A stretch of 64,000 nt of DNA. Source: Liolophura sinensis (Eukaryota; Mollusca; Polyplacophora; Chitonida; Chitonidae). Position 1 is the first letter of the stretch, and each line of letters opens with the position of its first letter. The stretch is from NCBI RefSeq assembly GCF_032854445.1, contig NC_088303.1, positions 22,981,265 through 23,045,264 on the forward strand. The letters run 5' to 3'. Shown here one piece after another: positions 34,801 to 49,400 of this stretch. Both the position numbers and the translations under genes were made by a program. A model generated the notes under the pieces. That model saw nothing but the letters and a program-made list of their open reading frames with translations. It was not told the DNA's origin and made no database searches.

Positions 34801-37800
34801 GGGAAACCCATAAACATCCACAGGTTGCTGACAGACCTTTCCATGTAATGTCGGAGAGGAGGCCAGCATGAGCTGGATTTGAACTCGCTGCGACTGCATT
34901 AGTGAGAGGCTCAATGCACCGGATTGACACACTAACCACCTCCCCCACAAAGAAACTATTATTACAACCATTACATATACTATTGCCTGACAAACAACTA
35001 CATGTATCATTGCAACCATCACATACATTGTAACCTGACAACGGTTACAGTGATTGTCCGACCTACCTGACACAGGTTTCCTTGGCTTTGTGTTGTCTGA
35101 CCTACCTGAGAGAGGTTTCCTTGGGTTCGTGTGGTCTTAACATACCTGAGAGAGGTTTCCTTGGGTTCGTGTTGTCTTAACATACCTGAGAAAGGTTTCC
35201 TTAGCTTTGTGTTGTCTGACCTACCTGACAGAGGTTTCCTTGGGTTTGTGCAGCTCAGCATGTCTCCTCACAGTGATTTTGGAAATCTGATAAAGATCCA
35301 CTGCTCCATTCCTCTCATCCAGCTTACCATCTACCTTAGATTCAGCAGATCTGTGACAAGACAGTATACAGGATTAAATCGGTTTATATAATTGTTTTAT
35401 AATTTTTATTACGAATGCAAATATTCATGTCCATGTAAGAGCTTAACACAATCAGATTTACATGTACATGTAGTTCTCCCGAAGGTCACCAAAATATTAT
35501 CTCAATGCAGAAGACACAGCTGAAGTAGAAGGCAAACTCTATGCAATAATACTACAAGTACCGGAATTCTATACAATATTATGATTCCCTTTTGAAAATG
35601 TCTTTCAATTAATACGACAACATAAACACAAAGGTTTTCAGAACATTTATTCTTTTGATCAAAAAGTTTAGTACAGCTAAACCACTGTTTTAGGACCACA
35701 GGTCCACCTCACAAATTTCTTTTTCTGTGTCTTTATCTTGCTTTTATCCTAAAGTTTTCAACTGAAAAGCGTTTACATCAGTAATGCACAACCCCAACCC
35801 AACTTCATGCTGTCTGCAGCATGACATGAAATAGAGAAAAGTGAAACCTTATGGGAGATACATTCACATGGACACATAACCTCTGACATTAAGGCTCCAA
35901 CATCTACATGTAATGTCTTAAACGTTAAAGTGTGCGACTACATACCCTGCTCTGGCTCGCTGTATTTTCAAAGTAAAATCTTTCAGAGCCTGGAAAAAAA
36001 GAACAAGAAAATTTATTATTGATATATTTTTACTTCTTTTTTGGCTGATGTAATTACATACTTTAAATCTTGTACCTTTCAACCACTAAAGCACTTTTTT
36101 CAGTGGATTTTATGCATAGTTTGAAAAATGAGTTGCTTGAGTAATTGCAGATGCAAGCTTCATAAAAATGTGGAAACTATTTCTCTACAGTTCTCTTAGA
36201 ATGCTTCAGAATATTGGTTGCAGAGGTGTTTGAAAACGTTAATGAATAAGAGTAACAGAAAGTATTAATTAAGATGTAACTGGCCGAAACCACCTCATTC
36301 TGTTCAATTGTAGATTCAGTTTTGCTACATTTTGTAAGAAACTCTCTGGTATGGTCTGTTGTGTTTCTCACCAGTAGTCTGTCCTCTTGCGCTTCTGTCA
36401 TTCCCTGAGAGGTCAACTTACGGAATGTCTGAAACATATCATTGCAATATGAAAAATTCCCTTTAAGTCAAGCTACTGCAGGACATCTGGGACTGCAGCT
36501 GTTAGGGGAAATTTAAAACACGTAAGTAAATGAAGGGACTAGAGTCTCAGGTACACAGCACTCACCAGAGCCATTCCTTCATCCATCTCGTCGTAGGCGG
36601 GCTTGTGGCCATGGCGACTAATCTGTCGCATGTGGCTGCGTTCCTGAAGGGCGTTGAAGAGTCGGTCAATGTTCGGGGAGCGCAGCACGTAGTCAAATAT
36701 CGGCCGGGATATGGGCTCCTGGAGGCTATTTAACAACACAACCTGAGGGTGAAAAGTTTATTAGAGATCAAGCTTTCTTCAGGATACAAGTTAAGATATC
36801 ATCTGACAGGTATGTCCAAGATACAGATAACAACAATGGCAGAATGCTTTATAGCAGGACAACTGCATGGTGAACCAGTCTTCTGGAATGCTTAGGCAAA
36901 AAAGCTTACAGTGACACTACATGTATATGATATGGTTCCTCCAATGTCTGTACCATTAACCAATCAAATTTTGGCTTACAACTTTACTTTATTGATCATT
37001 CAATGCTATTTAATACTTTACAAATCATAATTTTATAATAAAGACATTGAATCTTTTCGCAAGTTTGCAACGTATGACAACAAAAACAAGTTTACCTCTT
37101 TGTCCAGCTGAAGGATTGGCTGCTTGAGGAATGGCTGTATTTGCGGCAGGAGACGACAGTGGACATCAGCAATATTTAACATCCGTGCCACAGCAGATAT
37201 AAACCCAACAGCCCCTTGCCTGATCCACACACCCTGGTCAACAGATAAATGGTACATCAGGGAGAAGGCTAATGCATGCTTTTTTCTACATGAATCAAAA
37301 GCTTTTAGCCTATAGGTTCATAAATCTCAGAACTAACACCGCATGTACAAATATGTTTGTACACCATTTATTTATTTCATCAGTGTTTTATGCCGTACTC
37401 AAGAATATGAGTGGAGGATAAAAACATGTAGCAGTAATCTTACCGTGCAAGTAAGTGCATGTAAGGCAACAACAGCAGTAATTTTTATACTCCTAAAGTA
37501 AGCAGGGCAAAAACAGCACTAATCTTTATACTATGCCTGTAAGTAGGGAAACAACAGCAGTAATCTTTATACTATGCCTGTAAGTAGGGAAACAACAGCA
37601 GTAATCTTTATACTATGCCTGTAAGTAGGGAAACAACAGCAGTAATCTGTATACCCGGCCAGTAGGTAGGGCAACAACTACAGTAATATTTATACTCCGC
37701 AAGTAAGTAGGACAACAACTACAGCAATCTTTATACTCTGTCACTAAGTAGAGCCACCCCAGTAACCTTTATACTCTGCCAGTAAGTAAGGCAACAACTG

Positions 37801-40800
37801 CAGTAAGCTTCATACTCCTCCAGTAAGTAGGGCAACAACTACAGTAATCTTTATACCCCGCCAGTAAGTAGGGAAACAACTACAGTAATCTTTATACTCT
37901 GCAAGTAAGTAGGGCAACATTTCAGTAATCTTTAAATACTTGGTAAGTAAGAAGCAAAACAAAAGCAGTAATCTTACTTTGCAAGTACATGTATGTAGAC
38001 GAACAACAGCAGAACTCTTCATGAGTGAGCTTATAGTAAAGGTACAAAAGTGTAATCTTACCGGATGAGCTAACAGAGGAACAACATCTTTGACAAAGTC
38101 GTAGAGCAGTGGTTTCTGTACTAGACTGAGTTCTGTTAATGATGTCAATGTTCCCAGAGCCTTGTGGACAACAAACTCTTCTGGGTCATTCAGGCCCTGT
38201 AAGGAAGGAAAGAAAGAATCATACAGCCTTATGACAAATGATAAGGCTAAAAATTCCTGATCTGGAAAAAAAACAAAAACGACAAGAAGAGTAGACTGAA
38301 GTGAAACATAAGACTGATAGTGTGAGATATACATGTAGCATGTAGATGTGTTGTATAATTTTGGCATACACGAAAATTTATGAAGCCATTCTCAATCATG
38401 AACCTTTAAATAGCAACACATAAGATCTCTGTGGCAGCCGATTTTCATGATTAGTTAAGGCAATGCTATCAAGTCTTGAGTAAATGACAGCAAAACTTAT
38501 AGACACTTTTTAAGATCCATCCTGCTATTTTTTTTTTTTTTAAATTTGAAGAAATTTAAAGGAATGAACAGTTAGACAGTGTCAAGACTAGACTCCACAT
38601 GCAAATCCCATGCCATTTATATACATTCCTCATACAGCATATTATAGAGGTAGAGTTGCTGCCCAGCACATTATCAGAACATATGGGCCATGTCTATGGC
38701 TCTCTCAAGTCGAAAGTTGATTTTTCGCTCGCTATTCGCTCCCTATATCCCCAAGACAAAATTCTCCAATAATGGAACATTCACTCTGTTCAACAAGGAA
38801 TAGCCACAAGATTTTACATGTACATGTACTTAGCTTGCACATGTATGGATATGTATGGTGAATTTGAGCAAGATGTTCATAGTTAAAATAAACTTGTAAT
38901 CTAAAGACTTAATTAATTCTGTACATTCATCACATCACCAAGTTTAACACAAGTCAGTGCTTCACATAAGGGGGGTATCAGTGTAATTTATGCCTCCTAA
39001 AGTAACAAAACAGGCAAACCAAATGAGCCCAGAAAAATTAAGAAACGCATAAGTTTCTAAAACTGTGCACACACCTGATTTTGTGTTAATAGCTGAGTAT
39101 GGGAGATAACTCTGTGTGGGTAAAACTGCGCAAAGGGTAACTACTCTGAATGGACTTTTCATACACCTGCTAATCCGTTCATGGCTCACACATGTTGTTT
39201 ATGATAAATGGCTTTCTCAGATCAGCAAGTACTCCTAAGATACAAGCCAGTACTCCTCTGTTAAAACTGGAGGAGTACTGTACTGTCACGAAAATATACC
39301 TCTCTGGAGCACTGCAAGTATAAAATATGAATATGACATTTCTACGCTCCTTTTTAGTTTGGAGAAGATTTGTACAACATGCAGCATAATAAGCACTGAC
39401 CTGCTGTAGTAGAGGCTTCATAATAGTAGAACTCTGCCAACCAACATAAGCTGCCACACCGATAATGTTGTCAAAGAATGAGCCTCTCAAATGCCAGTCC
39501 AGCTGAAGGAATTAGAATATGTCCGTCATCATCATTTAGCAAATCCGGGAATAAGCACGGGTGTCTTTGTCTCTGGATCACATTTTGTTTCACATTATTG
39601 TTTTAACTACTGGAACTCATTTAATTACATGTACTTCAATACTGAAAACTGCAATAATGAAACAATGAATGATATCTACATTAAGACAAAAAATACCCCA
39701 GCTTGGCAAAAGATTGTCCAGAGAAAGAGAAGGTAATTACAATCAGGCTTGGTAAAGCTTCTCATTTTTACAATGTAGAATAGTCTTGTGTAGATATTGA
39801 TTGGATCTTGATCATATTGTCAGTATGTCTGTCATCCGGAGTGTGATCACATCCTATACAGAGTGAGATCACATCCTATACGGAGTGAGATCACATCCTA
39901 TACGGAGTGAGATCACATCCTATACAGAGTGAGATCACATCCTATATGGAGTGAGATCACATCCTATACGGAGTGAGATCACATCCTATACGGAGTGAGA
40001 TCACATCCTATATGGAGTGAGATCACATCCTATGCGGAGCATGTATTTGTTTGAACTAATATGTTGAACTGAAGCCATAAAAAGAACAAAACTGCATCAC
40101 ACATCCGATTTTCATCTTCACCCAACAGGAGGGAATACGGAATAAAGAATGATGGCTGCATTATGAAACAGACAACTGGAATATTACAACCATTTTCTCC
40201 AGTTTCATAGTTTTATGACCAGCTAGACAAAACCACATAAAAAATCACTAAATTACCTTGTCATTAAGGAAAGTGATCATGTGGGACAGAAGCACATCAT
40301 TTGCTATAAATAAAATAACAACAATAAAACATTACAATCAAACTAAATGCAGCAGAATTACTCCAGTATACCAAACTTGAAAGTATAGTTTAATACAGTA
40401 GTCAAATAAAGTAAAGCATTAATTCTTAGTCAAATTAAAATTGACGCTGCTTACAATGAGATTCCCATATGACAAGTGTTTCGAGATTACTGTAGTTTCC
40501 ACTGAAGAGAAAGTTAAATATAACTTCACCAAATTGTCCCAGACACAATTGTGGTTTTTAAATTAACCTTCCTTGTATTCCAGATTTCACTTCATATTAC
40601 AATGACACCTCTCTGTACAAAGAATTATGCTTACAACTTGTCTTCTCAAAACACATTGTAGATGTAGGGGCATTTGTAAAATTTATCAACTTTTCCCCAA
40701 AAGAATATTTTTAGGTCTCTTTTTTTTAATTAAAGTTTTAATTACTTACACAATGGTCATTTACCTCTTTCAAGTAATTAAATAAATAAAACAGCTAATG

Positions 40801-43413
40801 ATGCTGATGGCTCAGAGTTCACTACCTTTCTGCCTGCCAAAGAAGACACAGAGTCGAGTGATGCCGCTCTCAAGCAGTGTCTGCTTAACTATGTTATCTG
40901 GATCACTGAGCAGGGTGACCACTTTCTGCTGGATCATCTCATGTAGGGTCTGTAGCTCTACATCGTAGTTTGTCTGCGAGTAAAACACCAGTCTGTTATA
41001 TAACTACATCATAAGTTTTCTGCCCATAAAATAACAAATTTTGAGTCTGCCATATACCTACATTACAGGTAGTCTGCGAATAAAACATCAGTGTGCTATA
41101 TACATATGACTACATTACAGGTACTCTGCAAATACATGTAGAACACCAGTATGCTATGTAACTACATTATCGAAAGTCTGTGAACAAAATATCAATGTGC
41201 TATGTAACTACATCATAATTGCTGTGCAAATAAAAAACCAGTTTGCTGTATAACTACATCTTTTGCAAAAGAACTACACTGTTTATTAACACTGTTTGCT
41301 CAAGTATTTTACCTGGCACTGTGTTGGATGATAGTTATTAACTGGTGTTGTGTTAACACTCACACCTCAGGTATATTTAATACCTGGCACTGTGTCAACA
41401 CTGTCAGTTAAGGTACATAATTATAAATTACCTGGAAGTTCAAATGCCGTCCACTAATAGTTTCTTAACTGGCACTGTGTCAACACTGTCAGCAAAGGTA
41501 CACAAATATATCTTACCTGAACATGTAAATGTTGTCAACTAATAGTTTCTTACCTGGTATTCCGGGGCTGTAGGGTTATCTTCCAAGGTATCCTCCTCAC
41601 AGCTCATCTCCTTTATGTGCATCATCTCTAACACACTGCAGAAATATAGATATACTCAACTGCTATCTATTTATGTTATTTAATTATTTGAATCGTATTT
41701 TATGCCGTATTCAGGAATATTTAACTTATACAACGGTGGCCAACATTATGGTAGGAAGAAGCCTGGGGGAACCCATGACCCTCCGCAGGTTGCTGGAAGA
41801 CCTTCATATCCTTGAGTGGAGAGGAAGCCAGCATGAGGTGGACTTGAACTCACAGCCACCACTCAGCCATGGAGCCCCATGTGTTGTGCTCCACAATGTG
41901 ACACTGTTATCCTATCTTCACCACAAAGTTTGCTATTTATAAGAAAAGTTTATTAATTAGGCCAACTCACGTGGAATATTCATCTTTTGAATAACTTTAT
42001 TTGGACATCAGGGATATAACTTTTTTTTTAACTTGCTTGTTAGCATGTTAAGTCAGCAGGTCACTTTTATCTAGTGCATCTATAAAAGCGATGAGAATGA
42101 TGACTGCCTGTTTATCACCCACCTAAGAGCAGTTTCAGCTAGTTGAGCGATGCTTTCAGCATATGCTACCCTCACCAAAGGAACAGGATCCTGGGTTAAA
42201 TGGGACTGTCAAAAAAATAGACAGTGATGTAAGATTTGATAGGATAACTTTATCATTGTTATAAACTATAAATTTAACAAAAAGACTAGTAAACATTTTT
42301 GTGCTTTGGTAATTCAATAAATCAAGTTTTAAGCAGGAATTTTTACAAAGCCAAGGGATTCACCATCTTAAAGCAACCGGAAACATGATGTCATGTCACT
42401 CGACATCAATGCACAAAGATATTTATACACCTGGCCCAGTTTCACAAATATGTCATACATGTACGATAATCGCACATATAGGAGAAAGTAACGTACACAA
42501 TATCATACGACAAATGTACGATAAAAAACTGTTGTGTGCCCCTTTGTGACACTGGGCCCTCTGTCTCACAACTAAATATCACACTGTGATCCATTCACCT
42601 AAGTGGTGTTCCATGACTGCCATTTGTGTCGTATACATGTGCTCAACTGCTATCAGCGTTATGTATGCAATGACAGGCCAGTTACTCTTCACTAAACAGT
42701 TAAATTTTCACACAAAATGTGTATCTGGACCAACTCGTGTTGAAATTTCCACTCTTTTATAACTCTATGAAGAGGTCTGCTCAGAGACAAACAGAGTAAA
42801 CAGAGAATGCAGCATACGTTATGGAGAAAGATTTATACCCTTGTTACATCTGTGCCTGTTATAATCAACAGATGAACACATGTCACAGTTATACTCACCA
42901 AATTTGGAAGAATATACTCAGGGAATATATTGGCATCTCTGTAAAGAAAAATTAATCAACAGTGACGTTTACATCTGTACTGATTTCCTTCCTTGAAAAG
43001 TACCTGGCATTAATATGTGAGATAAACCCAGCATTATCAAGAGCAGTGGTGAGAATAAGGCTCACTCACCTGCAGACAATGCTTATGTCTAAAGTGAAGC
43101 AAAGCAAAATGAGTCTGTTGACATTATACATGTATCAACAAAGAAAACAAAATGCGATGCGTGTAAACACCGGAGCCGTGTAACACCGGAGCCCAAACTA
43201 AAACATACTGTGAAGTACATGTACTTAATTTTCGAGTGGAGCTAATTTTCACAGATTTCGCGGTAAATAAAAAATAATTCCAGCCCAAAAAATATCCAAT
43301 ACTGAATCATATACTACATGTAATAGTAATAATGAAGTGAAATCTTTGCCAGGGTGACGAGAGTTGCGTTAAGAAAGCACAACCGGCCAGCTAAATGTTT
43401 TAACAGTAGGGAA

Positions 43414-43467
<54 letters not shown>

Positions 43468-46400
43468 AACTCTGGTGCTAAGGCTTGGTGGGTATAAAAT
43501 AAAGCGGGGGTTTATTCGTCTTTAGTTTGATCAATCTTCGCTATGCCCGTAAAGTGAAAGAAAAGTAAATACCAGCACTAGTTGGCTTCAAATGAATGTC
43601 GCTCTGATACACGCTATCCCATTGGCTGTGTCTCTCCTGTGGTCCAATGAGTGAACTTCTAACAAATTGTGAAGTGTGTACAACAACAGAATAGCCATTT
43701 GACAGCTATGGCAATGTTTGCGGTTTCTAACCTGCTACAGAGGATGATCAAAACTGAAAACAATGCACAGCTTGCTGTGTTGCTTGATACAGAATGAGTG
43801 ACTGGCACCGATAATGGTGAATTCATATGTTTTGCGTTGAACTGCTCAAAAAGTGACAGGTCACTTTGCCAGGTGTTTAAAAGTGCTCATTAAAGAGTCG
43901 AAAAAAAGTGACACCTGTTTGAGTATTGCTCACGGTATGTGCGAAAGTAATCTTCTCATCTAATCCATCCGCCATTGTTTTAATCCCTGATCTAGATCAC
44001 GAGGATTAGCGACTCCGTAGGAAACAAATTAAAGCCACCCATGATGATACCTGTTTTACGTGCTTGAATAATTTTGGCCATATTATATCTTGGAAAATTT
44101 TAAGATTTGAAGATCTGTTTTTCAGTATTCTCTTAAATACGCGAAAATTAAGTCCCGCTAACATATTTTTGGAGAAAATCCACGAAAATATATTCCAGCA
44201 AATAATAAGTACTTTACAGTACATAAAACAAGTTTAGTGTCATATCTTAAGAGTTCATGATGTTTGTGGAGTTGAATCAAAACCAAATAATATAAAACAC
44301 ACTGTAAATATGTCAAGTACAACAAATCATAGTTCATGTGGATTTGTCAAAATTAGATACAGTCATTTTAAAATGCTGCGGATTCTGATTTGGATTCTTA
44401 CACATATACTCACGTTCTAGGTACAGATTTTAGTCCTGCCAAACACTTGGTGATGGTCCTGAGTGCAGCTGCTCTCACTCTGGGGAAATGGTCATTCACA
44501 AAATACAGCTGAGGACAGAAGGAAAAACTCCATGTCAGTCTGATCATAAAAAATGGCTATATACTAACGGGATAAAGATCTCAAAACATTGCAGAACAAA
44601 ACGATGGTATTTAACTGAAAACAAATAGATCTGTAGTTCATCAGAGATAACTTTGAAAAGTCTCATATATATGACGTTACTTCAGCACAAACTGTACATG
44701 TAGTTCAGTAATAATTAGTATCAGAAATGTAAAAGCTCAATTTGATACAAAGCAGAAACCAATGAAGTACATATCAGGTCTGTCATAATAAAAGGCTGCT
44801 CGAATTAGGCTAAATGTAAAGGTCTAGCAAATTCTGTTCTTATCCCATAAAAAAGTCTGAAATAATTTCTGTACAAAGTAAAATTAAATTAAATGTAAGA
44901 CATATGAATAATTTTCAAGCGTTTATTTTCATGGGTCGTGACTTTATTTATATGTTTTCAATATTCAACAGAAGTGACAGTCAAGAGTTATTTCTGGCCG
45001 GAATATAATATAGCTGGCCCAAATCAGAAAGTCGTGTCTAATAAAGCTCCTTTCAGAGAATTCAATAACTTACAAAATTGTTTAACATTTTCGACAAAAT
45101 GTACAAAATGCAACAAAAGTTTCAACACAAAACACATTGACTTTATCTGTGTATTTATGGAGAGTTTGTGGAGATAAGGGTTATCCCTATAAAGTTTCAA
45201 CACAAAACACATTGACTTCATCTGTGTATTTATGGAGAGTTTGTGGAGATAAGGGTTATCCCTATAAAGTTTCAACACAAAACACACTGACTTTATCTGT
45301 GTATTTATGGAGAGATTGTGGAGATAAGGGTTATCCCTATAAAGTTTCAACACAAAACATGTTGACTTTATCTGTGTATTTTTGGAGAGTTTGTGGAGAT
45401 AAGGGTTATCCCTATAAAGTTTCAACACAAAACACATTGACTTTATCTGTGTATTTATGGAGAGTTTGTGGAGATAAGGGTTATCCCTATAAAGTTTCAA
45501 CACAAAACATGTTGACTTTATCTGTGTATTTTTGGAGAGTTTGCAAAGACAAGGGTTGTCCCTTTGCTTGTGAAGTGGGCAGATATTGTAAAAAGCTGAT
45601 GACAAACCATGTATGGCAAAATCCTATCCACTATGATATCTGCTGTCATATGACTGGACAACTCTAACATCAGGTCCAGGGCAACAAGCTTGGTGCTACA
45701 ATACTGAAAGTGAAACAAACACACACATGTAGCAGTTACAGGATATGTTAAATATAAATGATATAAAAACTATATGTAACAAAATCAAGTACAATGGACA
45801 CACCTTATAGTTACTTATATGTACAATTCTAGTGAGTTTTCGTCATAAATCTATGAGAATTAGGCATATTAAAGCTGGGTAGTAGGGCTTCTCATTAGCC
45901 GGACAGGACATTCAGTTTGATAAAACTCATCAAAAATCGTTGAGACAAACCACACTGTCATCTCGTGGTTTCTCCCAAAAGAATAAGAACTGTAATGGAA
46001 ACGGATTCATCAACTTTTTAATACATCTACTCTTTTGACTATTCAAGACTCTCAAGTTTGTGGTTTTCTATGAATGTTGAGCTTCACACGGCAGAAATTT
46101 TATGTCTCCTGTCAGCATGAGTGCTGACAGAGACGATATCACAAGTGTGGCAAGAAGGGAAAATATCCAAAATCCAGAATATCCAACGACAAGTTTCAGA
46201 CAATGTAGCAGGAACATAGATCCCAGGAAAGACAAACTCTTTATGTTTAAGTATTGTATATTTCAGCATTAAGTCATCAATAAACATATGTTCAATGAAG
46301 TGAATGACTCTTCTTTTTATTCGGTTTCTGATGGAATTTCATTTCTTATTTTTCTCTGAATGCTATTTTTTTTTAAAGTCCCTATCTCTTTTATAATATA

Positions 46401-49400
46401 CAGAATAAAGAAAAATTCCCCTACAGACCAACCCTATCTTTCTGATAGAGTTGTGAAACCCTCAAACCAAAATTTTTCATGAATGGCCTTAGATGTATGT
46501 CCTTACATGAAGTTTTCTGACACAGGAAGTGACCAGGCTGATGACCAAGACAAGGCCGGTGTTGTCCTCGGGGTGGTCGGGGCGAATGTTCATTCGGCTC
46601 AGAATGTCCAGCAGGTCACGACTTATCCTGTCAAATATAGCCACGTGAAACATCATGAATAGATTTAACCAGTCATATGTAGCAACGTGAAACACCATGA
46701 ATAGACTTAACCAGTCATATGTAGCAATGTGAAACATGAAGAATTTAACCTGTTAAATGTGTCAATGTGCCAACATCATGCAGACACTTAACATGTGAAA
46801 TGTAACAACATGAAACATCATGAATAGACTTAACTTATCAAATGTAACAACGTGAAACATAATGCACAGAAAACCTATAGTTCTGGCTAATAGCAGTTCA
46901 ATGTGACATAGTTCAAAGCATAAAATCATAAACGGGTTAAAATTCACCTGGGTCATATACTGTATTTGATTTATTTATTTCATTGGTGTTTTACAATGTG
47001 GTTAAGAATATTTCACTTATACAACAGCGGCCAGCATTATGGTGGGTGGAAACCGGGCAGAGCCCAGGGGAAACCCACAACCATCCACACGTTGCGGACA
47101 GACCTTCCCATAGCATGAGATGAATTCACAGTGACCCGATCATATATTGTACCTATGCACCATAAGATACATGTACACAAATGCTTGGGGGAAACAAGCA
47201 CAATAAATTCAGTGCTAAAATCAAAACAGTACAGGCAAATTGTTGTTCACAGAAACAGTTGTACAAATATTTGCCACAAATCACTTCATACAACCTGTCT
47301 TATGTTCCTGTTACATTTATCATCTACGTTAATTTTCTACTGTTTGTCAGTTACTGAAAAGTGTCCATAACAAAACTTTACCATAGTCTCATTGAATGTC
47401 TTAATGTCTACAAACTTGGAGAAAAAAGTCACTTTTTTTCTCACTACTCAATGACGCTTCCATCAAACATTACTAAAGTGAAATGTAAGTAGACTTTGAT
47501 GTCCAAGACAAACCAAACAGAAATGTCTAACGTAAACTTAACAAAAATGTCCAAGATAAACCCAGCAAAAATGTCCCACATAAACCCAACCACTGTCCTC
47601 TCACCTTACCACTCTGTCATCCGGTGGTACGATAGGAATCATGGCAAACCTCTGTAGATAAAGCTTGAGGAAGGTGTAGAAATACTCAGGGAACACCTTC
47701 CCTCTCTGTTGGATGAGGTACTCTTCTGCAGACAACCTGTGACTTGGCTCTCTCTGCATCATGTGACGGATGAGCTCCTGAAAACACGACAGGCAATACA
47801 CAGTCAGGGATTTTATACATGTACCACTAGAGGTTTATACCAGAAATTTGACGTCATTATACCTAAAACGCAATAGACTGTATCATAGAAAAATAAAGCA
47901 GGAAAAAATTTGTAAATAAAGCAGAAAAACACTTTACATATGAGGTCTTTAAAAGGAAGTCCAATATGAAAAGTCAAAAAAAAAAATAAAAAAATTAATG
48001 CCAAAATTTTATGTGACTATTTATTTTCTCTCATTTGATTCTTTATTAGAATCCTTTTGTGAACAATTGTTGACATAATATTCATGTCATTAAAGTGTAC
48101 AAGGTGACAACAGATTCCCCTCAGTTTCAACTGGCTGATTCTATGGACATTGTTGTCTTAATGTGGGAAATCAGAGTTAATCCCCCAAATTCAAGTCTTT
48201 TGCTATGGTTAAGACACCCAATAAATCCCTGACAGAATGATCGCATAAAGGCTTCTTTACCCTCATAGGCACATCCTCAATCTTCTCCAGGATTTTCCAT
48301 GGGCTGTACTCTCTACTTCTGTAGGCCAGCAGCTGTGACAAGTCAAATGGTGCAGTTCCCTCAGTGAACAGTTCAGCTATAACACACCTACAGTGTAAAC
48401 AGCAACAATAAACAGTTAAGCATTAGCTAGCTTCACAAGGGCAACATATTTACAAGTTCATTTACAGATAGTAGGTCATGGGAAATCAAACCAAACGCCA
48501 GCGGAGAAGAAATCCATGGTGCTGGTGAGCTGACTATGACCTATTTAACACCAAGTACCCGTGGAGAGATTCACGGTACTGGGTAACTAACAATGATCTA
48601 TCCAAAACTAGACATTACCCAGTAGAGAAGATATCCATGGCACTGGTTAGCTCCCCTGTTTTTATCTCTCCCCCGGTGATGTCCAGATGATTTGTTTGAC
48701 CAGTCACTTCCAGGTTTTTGAATCCTGTCTCCACAAACCTCTCTGGAGCAATGTAGCATGTGCGTCGTCTTGATGTGTCAAAGAAATAGTTGAAATCTGA
48801 TGGATTGTCCTGTAACAATATGATAGACATCTCTAATATCCATGGCCAGTCTGTAATTGCTCATTCACGTGTAAAAACTCTGTCAAAACAACCTAAATAT
48901 TTGTTGAACAGGTGCATAAAATATCAGGGAAAACCAATGCAATACTCAGATGCAAACATAACTCAATTTACAATGAAAATATTGTTAGTCTTATATGTAC
49001 CCTGGTATTGTCCTGATGTTCTACACAGTGGCTCAAATAAATAGAATAATTAACTTACAAAAGTATTAGTAATCAAATGTAAACTACCCCTCATCACAAC
49101 ATGGTTATATACAAGTAGGACTGTCTATGTTTGGGAAAGTGTACAAGTGAAGGAATCTCTCTCAGATGTAGTTGTTATGTAAGTTTTAAACTATAATGCA
49201 AAATTTTACATAAATGTTTTTAACATTAAAGTTGACACTACATGTATATACAGAGCAGGAATCAGTGCCCTAAGTGCTGGTTACCTCTGGAATGAACGTG
49301 GGTTTACTGAAAACTACCATATATAATTCTGTATAAAGTTGACACTATATACAGAGCAGGAATCAGTGCTTTAAATTCTGGTTACCTCTGGAATGTAGGA

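Larger units (their letters stand above)
42207..44413. other. Introns 11-12, apart from exon 12
   Basis: Holds the MITE-like copy (42433-42559), a (TA)n run (43416-43465) and single-copy AT-rich DNA. No additional gene is supported. Confidence 0.5.

Noticed and set aside
47600..47612. Exon 8 donor at GTG|GTAAGG
   Set aside because: It leaves phase 0, which would put TGA into exon 9 after two codons. The donor five bases later (GTAAG|GTGAGA) keeps the conserved frame.
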